64,000 nucleotides of DNA from Lentimicrobium saccharophilum (GTDB lineage: Bacteria; Bacteroidota; Bacteroidia; Bacteroidales; Lentimicrobiaceae): the NCBI RefSeq assembly GCF_001192835.1, contig NZ_DF968183.1:868001-932000 (forward strand). The letters are read 5' to 3'. The position numbers were made by a program, and so were the translations under genes. Shown piece after piece: positions 52,952-62,627 of the stretch (position 1 is its first letter; every line of letters begins with the position of its first letter). Under the pieces are notes generated by a model that worked only from the letters and a program-made list of their open reading frames with translations, was not told where the DNA came from and searched no databases.

Positions 52952-53893
52952 ATGAAGATATACTACGATCTTGACTCCATATCCTCCATCCGGAATCCGG
53001 TGGTTACCACCGGGTCCTTCGACGGTGTGCATATCGGCCATAAAACCATCCTCAACCGGTTGCGCGAAATCGCTTCAAACATTGACGGGGAATCGGTGCT
53101 GATTACCTTCCATCCGCATCCGCGCAAGGTTTTGTTCCCTGATACTGCAGGAAAAACCCTGTTGCTGATCAACTCACAACGCGAGAAAATCGAACTGCTT
53201 CGCAAAACCGGGCTTGATCACCTGATTATCATCAAATTCACCCGTGAATTTTCCGAGATTTCTTCCATAGATTTTATCCGGAATATTCTTGTCGGAAAGC
53301 TCCACGCCAGCAAGGTGGTAATTGGATTTAACCATCATTTCGGGCATAACCGCGAAGGCAATTTCGACTACCTCTACGAATTGGGACAATATTACAATTT
53401 CGGCGTAGAGGAAATTCCTGAACAGGACATCCACAATGAAACGGTCAGCTCAACCCTGATCAGAAAAGCCTTGCTCGAAGGGAAAGTTCAGCGCGCCAAT
53501 GCATACCTCGATCACCATTACATTATCATCAGCGAACTCCTTCCGGGCAGCGAAACATGTCAAAGCATTAACTTTCCGACCCTGCGCGTAAAAATTGAGG
53601 AAGAGAGCAAGCTTGTTCCGTGCGACGGAGTATATGCCGTAAATGTGCTGGTTGACGGGGAATTTTACAAAGGCATCCTGAACATCAAGAATTCACTGCC
53701 CCTCGAAGTCAGAAACATCGAAGAAATCACCATTGATGTTCATCTGTTTGATGCGGAAGTAAATCTGACCGGGAAAACCGCCACTGTCTTTTTTGCCAAG
53801 CGAATCCGGGATGAACTGCAATTTGACGATAAAGATGCCATGAGCCGGCAACTTAAATCTGACCTTGCCGAAGTTGAAGAACTTATTTATTAA
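52952..53893 (+). CDS. ribF: Bifunctional riboflavin kinase/FMN adenylyltransferase
   Basis: 313 residues. N-terminal FMN adenylyltransferase has TTGSFDGVHIGHK (about 20-32) and FHPHPRKVLFP, with SSTLIRKAL near 170. The C-terminal riboflavin kinase part (about 185-310) keeps NFPT and GILNIKNSLP but is diverged from the usual ANIGxRPT motif. It makes FMN and FAD; FMN is the cofactor of HydB in the same run of genes. It follows rex by 26 bp, so it likely rides on the hydrogenase operon, although it may also be the only housekeeping copy. Confidence 0.92.
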   Translation: MKIYYDLDSISSIRNPVVTTGSFDGVHIGHKTILNRLREIASNIDGESVLITFHPHPRKVLFPDTAGKTLLLINSQREKIELLRKTGLDHLIIIKFTREFSEISSIDFIRNILVGKLHASKVVIGFNHHFGHNREGNFDYLYELGQYYNFGVEEIPEQDIHNETVSSTLIRKALLEGKVQRANAYLDHHYIIISELLPGSETCQSINFPTLRVKIEEESKLVPCDGVYAVNVLVDGEFYKGILNIKNSLPLEVRNIEEITIDVHLFDAEVNLTGKTATVFFAKRIRDELQFDDKDAMSRQLKSDLAEVEELIY

Positions 53894-53903
53894 AACAAAG
53901 AAC

Positions 53904-54686
53904 ATGAGCCGGACAGGCCCGATAAAAATTACCTTTCTTGGAACCGGAACATCAATCGGGGTGCCGGTAATAGCCTGCAACTGTCCGGTCTGCAAATCTT
54001 CCGACCCGAGGGATAAGCGTTTCAGGACCTCTGCCCTGATCAATGTTGACAATCAAAATATTGTGATCGATTGCGGACCTGATTTCAGGTTCCAGATGCT
54101 TAAACAAAATGTAGAAGACATTGACGCGGTGATTTTTACGCATGAACACCGTGACCATATAGCCGGCCTGGACGATGTCAGGGCGTTCAACTATATCCTC
54201 AACAAGAATATCCCTATCTATGGATCCGCCAACGTGATGGAAGCCATTAAGACGGAGTTCCCCTATATTTTTACCGAAACCCGTTACTTCGGGGTTCCTC
54301 AGCTGACCATTCATGAAATTGACGCGACAGAATTCAGCATCGGCCCTACCAGAATATTACCCGTAAATGTATTGCACAACAAACTACCGGTATTCGGATA
54401 CCGTATCGGAGGCCTGACGTACATCACGGATGCAAGTATGATTCCTGAAGAGGAAAAACATAAAATTTTCGGATCAGAAGTCCTGGTGCTGAATGCGCTC
54501 AGGAATTCAAAACATATCTCTCATCTCTCGCTGAGCGAGGCATTGCTGTTGATAGAAGAGCTTAAACCGGCCAGGGCTTACCTTACCCATATCAGCCATT
54601 TCCTAGGGCTGCATTCAGAAGTTGAGAAGAAGCTTCCTGAGAATGTACGTCTGGCTTATGACAACCTCATCGTGGAAATCCCGTAA
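53904..54686 (+). CDS. MBL-fold metallo-hydrolase (PhnP-like)
   Basis: Start at 53904 (MSRTGPIKITFLGTGTSIGV), 10 bp after ribF. 260 residues: zinc motif THEHRDHIAG (HxHxDH, about 76-83), YITDAS (Asp), and a distal His in YLTHISHFLG. The CNCPVC motif near residue 25 is typical of the PhnP-like branch, where the cysteines bind a structural zinc. PhnP acts on cyclic phosphodiesters; no phosphonate genes are nearby, so the substrate is unknown. Last gene of the long hydrogenase operon. Confidence 0.85.
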   Translation: MSRTGPIKITFLGTGTSIGVPVIACNCPVCKSSDPRDKRFRTSALINVDNQNIVIDCGPDFRFQMLKQNVEDIDAVIFTHEHRDHIAGLDDVRAFNYILNKNIPIYGSANVMEAIKTEFPYIFTETRYFGVPQLTIHEIDATEFSIGPTRILPVNVLHNKLPVFGYRIGGLTYITDASMIPEEEKHKIFGSEVLVLNALRNSKHISHLSLSEALLLIEELKPARAYLTHISHFLGLHSEVEKKLPENVRLAYDNLIVEIP

Positions 54687-55101
54687 AAACGGGGTATTTC
54701 GTTATTTGCTGTGCCGGAGTTAAAGATGAACTTTGTAATCCGTAGTGTAATAATGAAAGATTTTCACCTAAGGGGGCACAGTGTTTTATAATCTTCTCTG
54801 TGTTGCTCTGCGTTGCCTCGGTGAGCTCTGTGTAACTGGTTATTTTACGAAGATAAAACAAGTCGAATTTTGAGGGATCAACCTTTAACCCGTGCCAAAT
54901 ATTTCTTTTCTTACAAATATTTGGTTTCTTATATCCTGATGCATCCGCGATGGCGTGAAACCGGCACAGCATTTAACGAAAAGCCCTGAAAACGTAATCT
55001 GGAAGCAATTTAGAATACTCAGGAATGGATTTTACGGTGAATAAACATTAACTTTGTAGCATAGAATTCATTTTTTTTAAACAACTGAACACCAGTATAT
55101 A
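54687..55101. other. 415-bp intergenic region before hydG
   Basis: No gene. It contains a degenerate CTCTGTGT/GCTCTGCGTTGC-rich stretch (about 54780-54840), a 10-bp hairpin CCAAATATTT/AAATATTTGG (54895-54924), and a 10-bp inverted repeat GCTGTGCCGG (54708-54717) and CCGGCACAGC (54961-54970) that brackets about 260 bp, possibly a remnant element. The hydG -7 box is at its 3' end. Confidence 0.4.
55049..55056 (+). promoter_or_regulatory. Candidate -7 box of hydG
   Basis: TAACTTTG, exact TAnnTTTG, 45 nt before the ATG at 55102; the -33 element is weak. No Rex-type palindrome is seen here. Confidence 0.45.
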
Positions 55102-56538
55102 ATGATTTTTACACCGGAAAAATGCCGCATTCCTGATCAAAGGATGAAACCGTTTATCGATGCAGATGAGTTGTGGGAAATCCTCAATGAAACCAAATCG
55201 GATAAACAGGCAGTGCGGGAGGTGATCGCCAAATCACTTGATAAGAAAAGACTGACGCTGCGGGAAACTGCCGTCTTGATCAATGCCAATGACCCTGAGT
55301 TGATTGAAGAAATCAAGGAAGGTGCCCGGGAACTTAAGAAGAGGGTTTATGGAAACCGTATTGTACTGTTCGCACCGCTCTATGTAGGCAACAAATGCAC
55401 CAACAATTGCAAATATTGCGGATTCAGGGCGTCAAACAAGGAGGCTATCCGTAAAACCTTATCTGATCAGGAATTGGTTCAGGAGGTTGAAGCGTTGGAA
55501 GATAATGGTCAGAAAAGGCTGATACTTGTATACGGTGAACATCCTGAATATTCAGCTGATTACATTGCCCATACCGTAAGGACCGTTTATGGAGTGAAAA
55601 AAGGACCGGGAGAAATCCGCAGGGTCAATATCAATGCTGCTCCGCTGGAGATAGAAGATTTCAGGAAAGTGAAAGAGGCCGGCATCGGCACTTATCAGAT
55701 TTTCCAGGAGACTTACCACCCCGAAGCCTACAAAAACTACCATCTGGGCGGTAAAAAAAGGAACTTTGAATACAGGTTGACCGCGCTTGACCGGGCTCAG
55801 GAAGCGGGAATTGACGACGTTGGCATCGGTGCGCTATTCGGTTTGTACGACTGGCGTTACGAGGTGCTGGGCCTGGTGAGACATACAAACCACCTGGAAG
55901 CCTGCTACCATGTAGGTCCCCATACCATCTCCTTCCCAAGGATTCAGAATGCTTCAAAACTGGACCTTGGAACCGATTATACGGTTAACGATGAGGATTT
56001 TGCCAGATTGGTGGCCATTTTACGGCTTGCAGTTCCTTATACCGGAATGATCCTTACCGCCCGCGAAAATCCCGGGCTCAGGCATGAAGTGATTCAATTC
56101 GGCGTTTCGCAGATTGACGGGGGGACAAAACTTGAACTCGGATCTTACTCAAATTCCATCAATGAAGCCCAGGACCTCAACCGGGAACAATTCCAGATTA
56201 ATGACAACCGGTCCCTGAATGAAATCATTGAGGAACTCTTCGAAAATGACTACCTCCCCTCCTTTTGCACAGCCTGTTACAGACTCGGCAGAACCGGAGA
56301 ACACTTTATGGAATTCTCGGTTCCGGGATTTATCAAGCGTTTCTGTTCACCAAATGCCATGCTTACCCTGGCCGAATACCTCGAGGATTATGCCCCGGCG
56401 AATACAAAGCAAAGAGGCTGGGAAGTTATTGACAAGAACCTCAGCGACCTCCAGCAGTATCCCGATGCTGTCAATATCAATGAACTCAGGAACAGACTGG
56501 AACGCGTCAGGGCGGGCGAAAGGGACATTTACTTCTGA
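55102..56538 (+). CDS. hydG: [FeFe] hydrogenase H-cluster maturase HydG
   Basis: 478 residues. Radical-SAM CX3CX2C motif CTNNCKYCGF (about residues 98-105). The C-terminal auxiliary cluster motif CX2CX22C is intact (CTAC, 22 residues, then the Cys of FIKRFC), which separates HydG from the related tyrosine lyase ThiH. It cleaves tyrosine to give the CO and CN ligands of the H-cluster. Two TM1266-type genes follow closely. The other maturases, HydE and HydF, are not in the window. Confidence 0.96.
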   Translation: MIFTPEKCRIPDQRMKPFIDADELWEILNETKSDKQAVREVIAKSLDKKRLTLRETAVLINANDPELIEEIKEGARELKKRVYGNRIVLFAPLYVGNKCTNNCKYCGFRASNKEAIRKTLSDQELVQEVEALEDNGQKRLILVYGEHPEYSADYIAHTVRTVYGVKKGPGEIRRVNINAAPLEIEDFRKVKEAGIGTYQIFQETYHPEAYKNYHLGGKKRNFEYRLTALDRAQEAGIDDVGIGALFGLYDWRYEVLGLVRHTNHLEACYHVGPHTISFPRIQNASKLDLGTDYTVNDEDFARLVAILRLAVPYTGMILTARENPGLRHEVIQFGVSQIDGGTKLELGSYSNSINEAQDLNREQFQINDNRSLNEIIEELFENDYLPSFCTACYRLGRTGEHFMEFSVPGFIKRFCSPNAMLTLAEYLEDYAPANTKQRGWEVIDKNLSDLQQYPDAVNINELRNRLERVRAGERDIYF

Positions 56539-56565
56539 TATTAAATCTTTACAGGAATATTTTAT

Positions 56566-56823
56566 ATGAAAGAGACGAGAATTATCGGTCTGCTCATCAG
56601 GGATCGCATCAAGGAAGCCGGGAAATTACAGCTTACATTGAGTAAGCATGCACATCTGATCAAATCCAGACTGGGTTTTCATGAATTAAGTGAAAACACC
56701 TGCAGCAGGATGGGATTTGTTATTCTTCATCTTTCAGGTAAACCAGAGGAATGGCAGGCTTTTGAGACCGAAATTTCGGAAATTGGCGGAGTAGAAATGC
56801 AAAAAATGTCATTTGAATTATAA
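56566..56823 (+). CDS. TM1266-type small ACT-like protein, copy 1
   Basis: 85 residues with a beta-alpha-beta ferredoxin/ACT-like layout: RIIGLLIRDRIKEAGKLQLT, KSRLGFHELSEN, then GFVILHLSG and a final KMSFEL strand. This is the family annotated as putative iron-only hydrogenase system regulator, found next to hydEFG genes. Function untested. It follows hydG by 27 bp, and the second copy follows by 9 bp. Confidence 0.82.
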   Translation: MKETRIIGLLIRDRIKEAGKLQLTLSKHAHLIKSRLGFHELSENTCSRMGFVILHLSGKPEEWQAFETEISEIGGVEMQKMSFEL

Positions 56824-56832
56824 GGCAGAATC

Positions 56833-57084
56833 ATGAAAAGGCGAATTCTTGGAATCAGTGTCAGCAATCAGCGCAAAGTTGCTGAAAAGGTGCAGAAAAT
56901 TCTCACAACCTACGGATGTTCAATACGTACCCGCCTGGGGTTAAATGAAACCGACGATGATACGGAATCAGGCGGATTGATTCTGCTTGAACTGATCGGA
57001 GATGAAAATGAATGGATAAGGCTGGAAAGTGAATTGTCAGCTATTGAACACACCGAGCTGAAACGTATGGATTTCTCAAGTTAA
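56833..57084 (+). CDS. TM1266-type small ACT-like protein, copy 2
   Basis: 83 residues, clearly related to the preceding protein (RILGISVSNQRKVAEKVQKI, RTRLGLNETDDD, LILLELIG, final KRMDFSS) but well diverged. The pair probably arose by old duplication and may form a heterodimer, or one may bind a different ligand. It ends 2 bp before the convergent T9SS gene. Confidence 0.82.
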   Translation: MKRRILGISVSNQRKVAEKVQKILTTYGCSIRTRLGLNETDDDTESGGLILLELIGDENEWIRLESELSAIEHTELKRMDFSS

Positions 57085-57086
57085 GG

Positions 57087-58376
57087 CTAATTGCGGTTTC
57101 CGCGCAGTATGGTCACTGCACCTCTATAGGTCTCATCCCGGAAGTAACCATAAGTATTCAGCCTGTAATAATATGTACCCTCCGGAAGATTCCCTCCGTC
57201 CCAGTCGTTTTTGTAATTGTCATTATCATATACCTTACGTCCCCATCTATCAAGTACGACAAGTTCAAGACGCATATATTCCAGATTGAGCGGGATGTAT
57301 TCACTGCCACTGCTGCTGCCGCCATCATTGGCCTTCGCAATTTTGAAAACATCATTGATATTGTCACCGTTTGGTGTGAAAACATTCGGAATAAATATTT
57401 CCGCTTCACTCACGGGAAGTTCAAAAATGATCAGCGTATCGCAGCCCTGACTGTTGACCACTATAAGCTTAACCTGATAGGACTCAAGATCCGGCGTTGC
57501 CGCAGTAGAGTAAACATGCAAAGGATTCCTTTCCCGCGATTTCTCACTTCCGTCTCCAAAGTCCCATAGCCATTCCACAACATTCTGATCCTCAGTGAAT
57601 GAAAAAGTTACAACCGGATTCTGAATATAAACCGTATCAGGTGTCACCTCAACTTCAACCTTTGTGGAAGGCAGTTCAGAAACACTGAAGTTCGTATCAA
57701 GCACACAGCCATTTGCATCAGTGATGTTCAGGTTGTTGATACCGCTGCAGGCGCCGGTCTTAATACTGTCGAACAACGCAGGCTCTCCATTCCAGAGGTA
57801 TTGATAGGGCTTCAGACCACCGGTTACATAAGCCGCAATATTTGCATCGCATTTTCCGGAACAGGTAGCATCAATTTCTTCAATCTCAACGTAGAGTGAG
57901 GGAAATAATTCAATTTCTGCTCCAATGTATTCCGACAACAATTCATTACCGTCTGACTGCCTGTAATAACAAACTGCTTCATCCCAATCCAGCGAACCGG
58001 GTTGCGTACCGGTTTCAAAAACAAACTCCAGCAATTTATCATTGGTAATACTGATTGGAGCAGCAGATTTCCAGGTAAAAGTAACCCTTGACCCATTTGC
58101 CTCGACTATTGGAAAACCCGTCAGCAGCAGAGGATTAACCTGCCGGTAACTAAGGTAAGCAAGCGTTTGGGATGGAAATGTCAGGGTCAGTGAGATTGAA
58201 TCCACATTTTCAACGGATGTGACCATTACCGGTGTTACGAACTGTGACTTCGGACAATAAAGTCCTCCTGTTACCCGGGTTTCATTAACCTGTCCAAGCG
58301 CAGAAACACCTGATAACAAAAGGAATGCGCCGAGCGTCAGGAGTAAAGATCTGAATAAAATGAGTCTCTTCATCAA
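57087..58376 (-). CDS. T9SS type B sorting-domain protein with PKD domain
   Basis: 429 residues. Signal peptide about 1-29 (SGVSALGQ). A cohesin-like beta region lies at about 30-160, a SprB-like repeat at about 165-235 (CSGKCDANIAAYVTGGLKPY), and a PKD domain at about 245-325 (EWLWDFGDGSEKSRERNPLH). A C-terminal gliding-motility/CHU_C type B sorting domain (about 335-429: FIPNVFTPNGDNINDVFKI, LDRWGRKVYDN, GTYYYRLNTYGY) follows. Secreted through the T9SS to the surface. Convergent with the TM1266 pair. Confidence 0.88.
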   Translation of the reverse strand: MMKRLILFRSLLLTLGAFLLLSGVSALGQVNETRVTGGLYCPKSQFVTPVMVTSVENVDSISLTLTFPSQTLAYLSYRQVNPLLLTGFPIVEANGSRVTFTWKSAAPISITNDKLLEFVFETGTQPGSLDWDEAVCYYRQSDGNELLSEYIGAEIELFPSLYVEIEEIDATCSGKCDANIAAYVTGGLKPYQYLWNGEPALFDSIKTGACSGINNLNITDANGCVLDTNFSVSELPSTKVEVEVTPDTVYIQNPVVTFSFTEDQNVVEWLWDFGDGSEKSRERNPLHVYSTAATPDLESYQVKLIVVNSQGCDTLIIFELPVSEAEIFIPNVFTPNGDNINDVFKIAKANDGGSSSGSEYIPLNLEYMRLELVVLDRWGRKVYDNDNYKNDWDGGNLPEGTYYYRLNTYGYFRDETYRGAVTILRGNRN

Positions 58377-58513
58377 ACTAATTAGGTTCCGGAATCAGCC
58401 ACAGACAAGCCTAAGTACTGCAGCAGTTTATCAGCAGGCTAAATTACTGAAAAATCTTTTGTCTGCCAGATAACGTTTTTTCTGTGGTTTTCGTGTACTA
58501 TGTGAATCTTTTA

Positions 58514-58888
58514 TCAGAAATATCCGCCTGAAATCATCATCAGTGTGCACTTTTGCTCCGTACTGATTCCATGCCTTCCGGCCAGTTCTGCCAGTTCAGG
58601 ATTCCAGGTACCGGGATTAAAAATAATCCGGGCGGGTTTCAGTTTCACCAGATAGTTATAATACTGAGCCTGATTCTTAGGCCCAAGATAAAGAGTTACA
58701 GTATGAATGTTGTTTAATTCCGGAAAACCGGTCATTATATTAACCCCTGCAACTATGCCACTGCGGAGTCCCACCGCAGAAACCGGGAAACCCCCGTCTA
58801 CAAGCTCATTGATACAGATATTAGAAAACCGTTCAGGATTCAGGCTTGCGCCAAGTACGAGAGTGTGCTTGCTTGATTTAGGGATCAT
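58514..58888 (-). CDS. CoA-binding-domain protein
   Basis: 124 residues, single Rossmann-like CoA-binding domain: TLVLGASLNPERFSNICI near the N-terminus and IIFNPGTWNPELAELA later. It is related to the small YccU-type proteins. It probably binds CoA or acyl-CoA; no activity is known. Stand-alone gene. Confidence 0.85.
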   Translation of the reverse strand: MIPKSSKHTLVLGASLNPERFSNICINELVDGGFPVSAVGLRSGIVAGVNIMTGFPELNNIHTVTLYLGPKNQAQYYNYLVKLKPARIIFNPGTWNPELAELAGRHGISTEQKCTLMMISGGYF

Positions 58889-58961
58889 TACAGAATGCTT
58901 TTCGACTGCAAAGTTATAAAACCCGGTATAGCAGGGCCGGAAGAAACCAGCTTTTCAACGG

Positions 58962-59636
58962 TTAAACTTCTGAGAGCAGCGTATCCAGATTTTCAAACTT
59001 CTGACGGTAATCCTCCATGGATGCCTCAATCACTTCATGGGCTTCTGCAGCACTGTATGTATGGGTAATTTCACAATCCCGCGCTTCACCGGGAAGGTCC
59101 TTATAAGTCAGGAAATAGTGCTTCAAACGGGTTACAATCAGGGGGGGCAACTGTTCCACATCGGTATACTCTCCATAAACGGCATCATTCTTAAGTACGG
59201 CAATAATTTTGTCATCGGCCTGGTTTCCATCAAGCATTCTGAATCCCCCGATGGGAATAGCCTGAACCAGGATATCGCCGTGAGATATGCTCTTCTCGGC
59301 AAGAATGCAGATATCCAGCGGATCGCCGTCACCAATGATATCCTTCCTCCCCGATTTTTGTGCGGCATAATCAGCAATTTTCTTTGCACAAAGCGTCTGT
59401 GGAATAAAACCATACAGCGCCGGCAGCACGTTTGAGTACTTCTGAGGCCGGTCGATTTTCAGATATCCCGAAATTTTATCAACCTCATATTTAACCGTGT
59501 CTGTCGTAACCATTTCAACAAAACAGGTGAGTACCTGAGGTGCATCCGGGCCGATATCCACCCCATGCCACGGGTGCGATTTGTACCTTAAACCCATCAG
59601 CCTTCCGATGGGATCCATTAATCTGTTTGCTGCCAT
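58962..59636 (-). CDS. ppa: Inorganic pyrophosphatase, class I
   Basis: 224 residues. The signature DGDPLDICIL (metal Asp residues) is at about 103-112, with EVDKISGYLKIDRPQ and YGFIPQTLC upstream and KHYFLTYKDLP downstream, in the order of family I soluble PPases of Bacteroidota. It hydrolyses PPi to phosphate, pulling biosynthetic reactions, in the cytosol. Divergent from clpB. Confidence 0.93.
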   Translation of the reverse strand: MAANRLMDPIGRLMGLRYKSHPWHGVDIGPDAPQVLTCFVEMVTTDTVKYEVDKISGYLKIDRPQKYSNVLPALYGFIPQTLCAKKIADYAAQKSGRKDIIGDGDPLDICILAEKSISHGDILVQAIPIGGFRMLDGNQADDKIIAVLKNDAVYGEYTDVEQLPPLIVTRLKHYFLTYKDLPGEARDCEITHTYSAAEAHEVIEASMEDYRQKFENLDTLLSEV

Positions 59637-59845
59637 ATACTGATTTTAATCTGATTTCATGTGAAAGCACAAAGGTAACAGGCTTTCGCGGGATTTGTTT
59701 ACCCGAATAAAAAAAGAATTACGCCAATATGACTTACCGCAAAGGCGAAAATATGCCATTTTGACAGATATGTATGCATTTCTATGGCTGGCAAGACATT
59801 TGCAAAACCATTACCTGTTGAAAAGGTATAAAAGGAGATCAAAAA

Positions 59846-62434
59846 ATGAATCTGAATAACTTCACCATAAAATCGCAGCAGGCTTTAGAATCGGCCCGGG
59901 AACTGGCTGCTTCGCGGGGGCATCAGTCTATAGAAACCGTACATCTGCTCAAAGGCCTGCTGATTGCTGATGAGCATATACTCCCATTCCTGTTTGGCAA
60001 ACTCGGGGTGAATTCCGCCGTAATTGAGAAAACCCTTGAAGCCATGATGCAGGGGATGCCAAAGGTGAGCGGCGGGGAACAATACCTTGGCAACTCAACT
60101 TCAAAAGCGCTCCAGAAGGCATCTTCGGCAGCCCGTGACATGAGAGACGAATATGTTTCATTGGAACACCTGTTGCTGGGGCTGCTTGCAACGGGAGACC
60201 AGGTTTCAGACATGCTGAAACAGTCCGGGATAAATGAAAAAGAGTTAAAATCCGCCATCAGAGAGTTGCGCAAGGGTTCTGCGGCAAATTCAGCCTCATC
60301 AGAGGATTCATTCAATGCGCTTAACCGTTATGCCCGTAATCTGAACGAACTGGCCCGCAACGGAAAGCTGGACCCGGTGATCGGCCGTGACGAAGAGATC
60401 AGAAGGGTGCTCCAGATCCTGACGCGCCGCACCAAAAACAATCCCATTCTGATCGGTGAGCCCGGAGTCGGGAAGACCGCCATCGCCGAAGGATTGGCGC
60501 ACCGTATCGTCAACGGGGACGTACCTGAAAACCTTAAATCGAAGCAAATATTCTCACTCGACATGGGTGCGTTGATTGCCGGGGCAAAATACAAAGGCGA
60601 ATTTGAAGAGAGGCTCAAGAGTGTCGTCAGGGAGGTTATTGAATCTGAAGGTGAAGTGGTCCTGTTTATCGATGAGATTCACACCCTGGTCGGAGCCGGG
60701 GGCGGCGAAGGCGCAATGGACGCCGCAAATATCCTGAAACCGGCCCTGGCCCGTGGTGAACTTCGTGCCATCGGCGCAACAACGCTGAATGAATACCAGA
60801 AATACTTCGAAAAAGACAAAGCCCTGGAGCGCAGATTTCAGATCGTAATGATTGATGAGCCCGACACGGTCAGCGCCATTTCAATCCTGAGGGGATTGAA
60901 AGAACGATACGAAACACATCACCAGGTAAGGATTAAGGACGAGGCCATCATCAGCGCGGTTGAACTTTCGCAGCGGTATATCAGCGACCGTTTCCTTCCC
61001 GACAAGGCCATCGACCTGATTGATGAAGCGGCAGCAAGGCTGAGGCTTCAGATAAACTCTGTGCCGGAAAAATTAGATGAGGTTGAACGCCAGATCAAAC
61101 AGCTGGAAATCGAACGGGAAGCCATCAAACGCGAGGGGGACGAACAACGTCTAAAGATTATTACTGCCGAATTGGCCAATCGGAATGAAGAACGCAATGC
61201 GATTGCCGGCCGGTGGAAATCAGAAAAACAGATTGTCGATGGTATACAGCAGACAAAAAAAGCGATAGAACAATACCGTTTTGAAGCTGAAAAAGCCGAA
61301 CGCGACGGCGACTACGGACGTGTTGCTGAAATCAGGTACGGATTGATCAAAACAGCAGAACTGAAACTGGAAGAGTTTAAAAATCAACTTGCCGGAATGC
61401 AGGCCGACTCAGCGCTGATCAAAGAAGAAGTAGGTTCCGAAGAAATTGCCGAGATCGTTTCACGCTGGACCGGAATTCCGGTCAGCCGCATGCTGCAGAG
61501 CGAAAGGGAAAAACTTCTCCACCTTGAAAACGAATTACACAAAAGGGTAATCGGTCAGGACGAGGCCATTGAAGCCATTGCTGATGCCATTCGCCGCAGC
61601 CGGGCAGGGCTGCAGGACAGCCGCAGGCCGGTTGGTTCGTTCATCTTCCTCGGCACCACAGGCGTGGGCAAAACCGAGCTTGCAAGGGCACTCGCTGAGT
61701 TTCTTTTCAATGATGAAAATGCCATGGTCCGCATAGATATGTCTGAATATCAGGAACGGCATACCGTATCAAGGCTGATCGGCGCCCCTCCCGGATATAT
61801 AGGTTATGACGAAGGCGGACAACTTACCGAAAAAGTCAGGCGTAAGCCCTATTCCGTGGTATTGCTCGATGAAATTGAAAAAGCACACCCTGACGTTTTC
61901 AACATTCTGCTTCAGGTACTCGACGATGGCCGGCTCACCGACAACAAAGGCAGAACCGCTGATTTCAGAAATACCATCATCATCATGACATCCAATCTTG
62001 GTTCGCATATAATCAGTGAACGTACCGAAAACCTGAATGAAGAAAACCGGGAAAATGTATTTGAACAGACAAAGGCAGAGGTAATGGAATTGCTGCGCAA
62101 AACCATACGCCCCGAATTCCTTAACAGGATAGATGAATTGATTATGTTCAGACCTTTGTCGGCGGCAGAAATATCGGGCGTTGTGAGATTGATGCTGAAC
62201 AACCTGGTGCAGGTACTGAAAAAAAATGACATTGCCCTGACATATACTGACAATGCCGTTCAGCATATTGCCGTCTTGGGGTATGACCCCCAGTACGGGG
62301 CAAGACCGGTAAAAAGAGTTATACAACGGGAAGTTATGAATGCCCTGTCCAAAAAAATCCTTAGCGGAGAAGTCAGTAAAGATGCAAACATCACGCTGGA
62401 TTTGGAAAACAACAGGCTTGAATTCAGGAACTGA
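59846..62434 (+). CDS. clpB: ATP-dependent disaggregase ClpB
   Basis: 862 residues, full length. N domain about 1-150. AAA+ module 1 has Walker A GEPGVGKT near 204 and Walker [11 protein letters not shown] near 272. The coiled M domain (about 400-525) separates ClpB from ClpA/ClpC. AAA+ module 2 has [11 protein letters not shown] near 603 and [15 protein letters not shown] near 670, and there is no ClpP-binding loop motif. It rescues aggregated proteins with DnaK. A strong Shine-Dalgarno (AAAAGGAGA) precedes the start, unusual for this phylum, suggesting high translation under stress. Confidence 0.97.
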   Translation: MNLNNFTIKSQQALESARELAASRGHQSIETVHLLKGLLIADEHILPFLFGKLGVNSAVIEKTLEAMMQGMPKVSGGEQYLGNSTSKALQKASSAARDMRDEYVSLEHLLLGLLATGDQVSDMLKQSGINEKELKSAIRELRKGSAANSASSEDSFNALNRYARNLNELARNGKLDPVIGRDEEIRRVLQILTRRTKNNPILIGEPGVGKTAIAEGLAHRIVNGDVPENLKSKQIFSLDMGALIAGAKYKGEFEERLKSVVREVIESEGEVVLFIDEIHTLVGAGGGEGAMDAANILKPALARGELRAIGATTLNEYQKYFEKDKALERRFQIVMIDEPDTVSAISILRGLKERYETHHQVRIKDEAIISAVELSQRYISDRFLPDKAIDLIDEAAARLRLQINSVPEKLDEVERQIKQLEIEREAIKREGDEQRLKIITAELANRNEERNAIAGRWKSEKQIVDGIQQTKKAIEQYRFEAEKAERDGDYGRVAEIRYGLIKTAELKLEEFKNQLAGMQADSALIKEEVGSEEIAEIVSRWTGIPVSRMLQSEREKLLHLENELHKRVIGQDEAIEAIADAIRRSRAGLQDSRRPVGSFIFLGTTGVGKTELARALAEFLFNDENAMVRIDMSEYQERHTVSRLIGAPPGYIGYDEGGQLTEKVRRKPYSVVLLDEIEKAHPDVFNILLQVLDDGRLTDNKGRTADFRNTIIIMTSNLGSHIISERTENLNEENRENVFEQTKAEVMELLRKTIRPEFLNRIDELIMFRPLSAAEISGVVRLMLNNLVQVLKKNDIALTYTDNAVQHIAVLGYDPQYGARPVKRVIQREVMNALSKKILSGEVSKDANITLDLENNRLEFRN

Positions 62435-62517
62435 AAGCACTGAAAAACAACAGGTAAAGCCTGACCAAAGTGCCTCAGACCGCTCTGAACAAATGAATCA
62501 CATGAATTTACGCCGGC

Positions 62518-62558
62518 AATCCGCCTTCTTACAGAAAACAATCTGAAGAAGGCGGATT
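62518..62558 (+). terminator. Hairpin downstream of clpB
   Basis: AATCCGCCTTCTT (62518-62530) pairs with AAGAAGGCGGATT (62546-62558), and CAGA/TCTG extends the stem inward after one bulged A, giving 17 bp; no strong T tract. Confidence 0.65.
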
Positions 62559-62627
62559 CCTGGTTTGTTTATCCATAGAAGTCCGGATTCATCCGAGTTC
62601 CTTACCTTTGCTTCGATTTTTTGTCTT

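Noticed and set aside
54667-54972. 101-codon minus-strand frame before hydG
   Set aside because: It spans the degenerate repeat region and the end of the MBL gene; the translation is repeat-derived and not protein-like.
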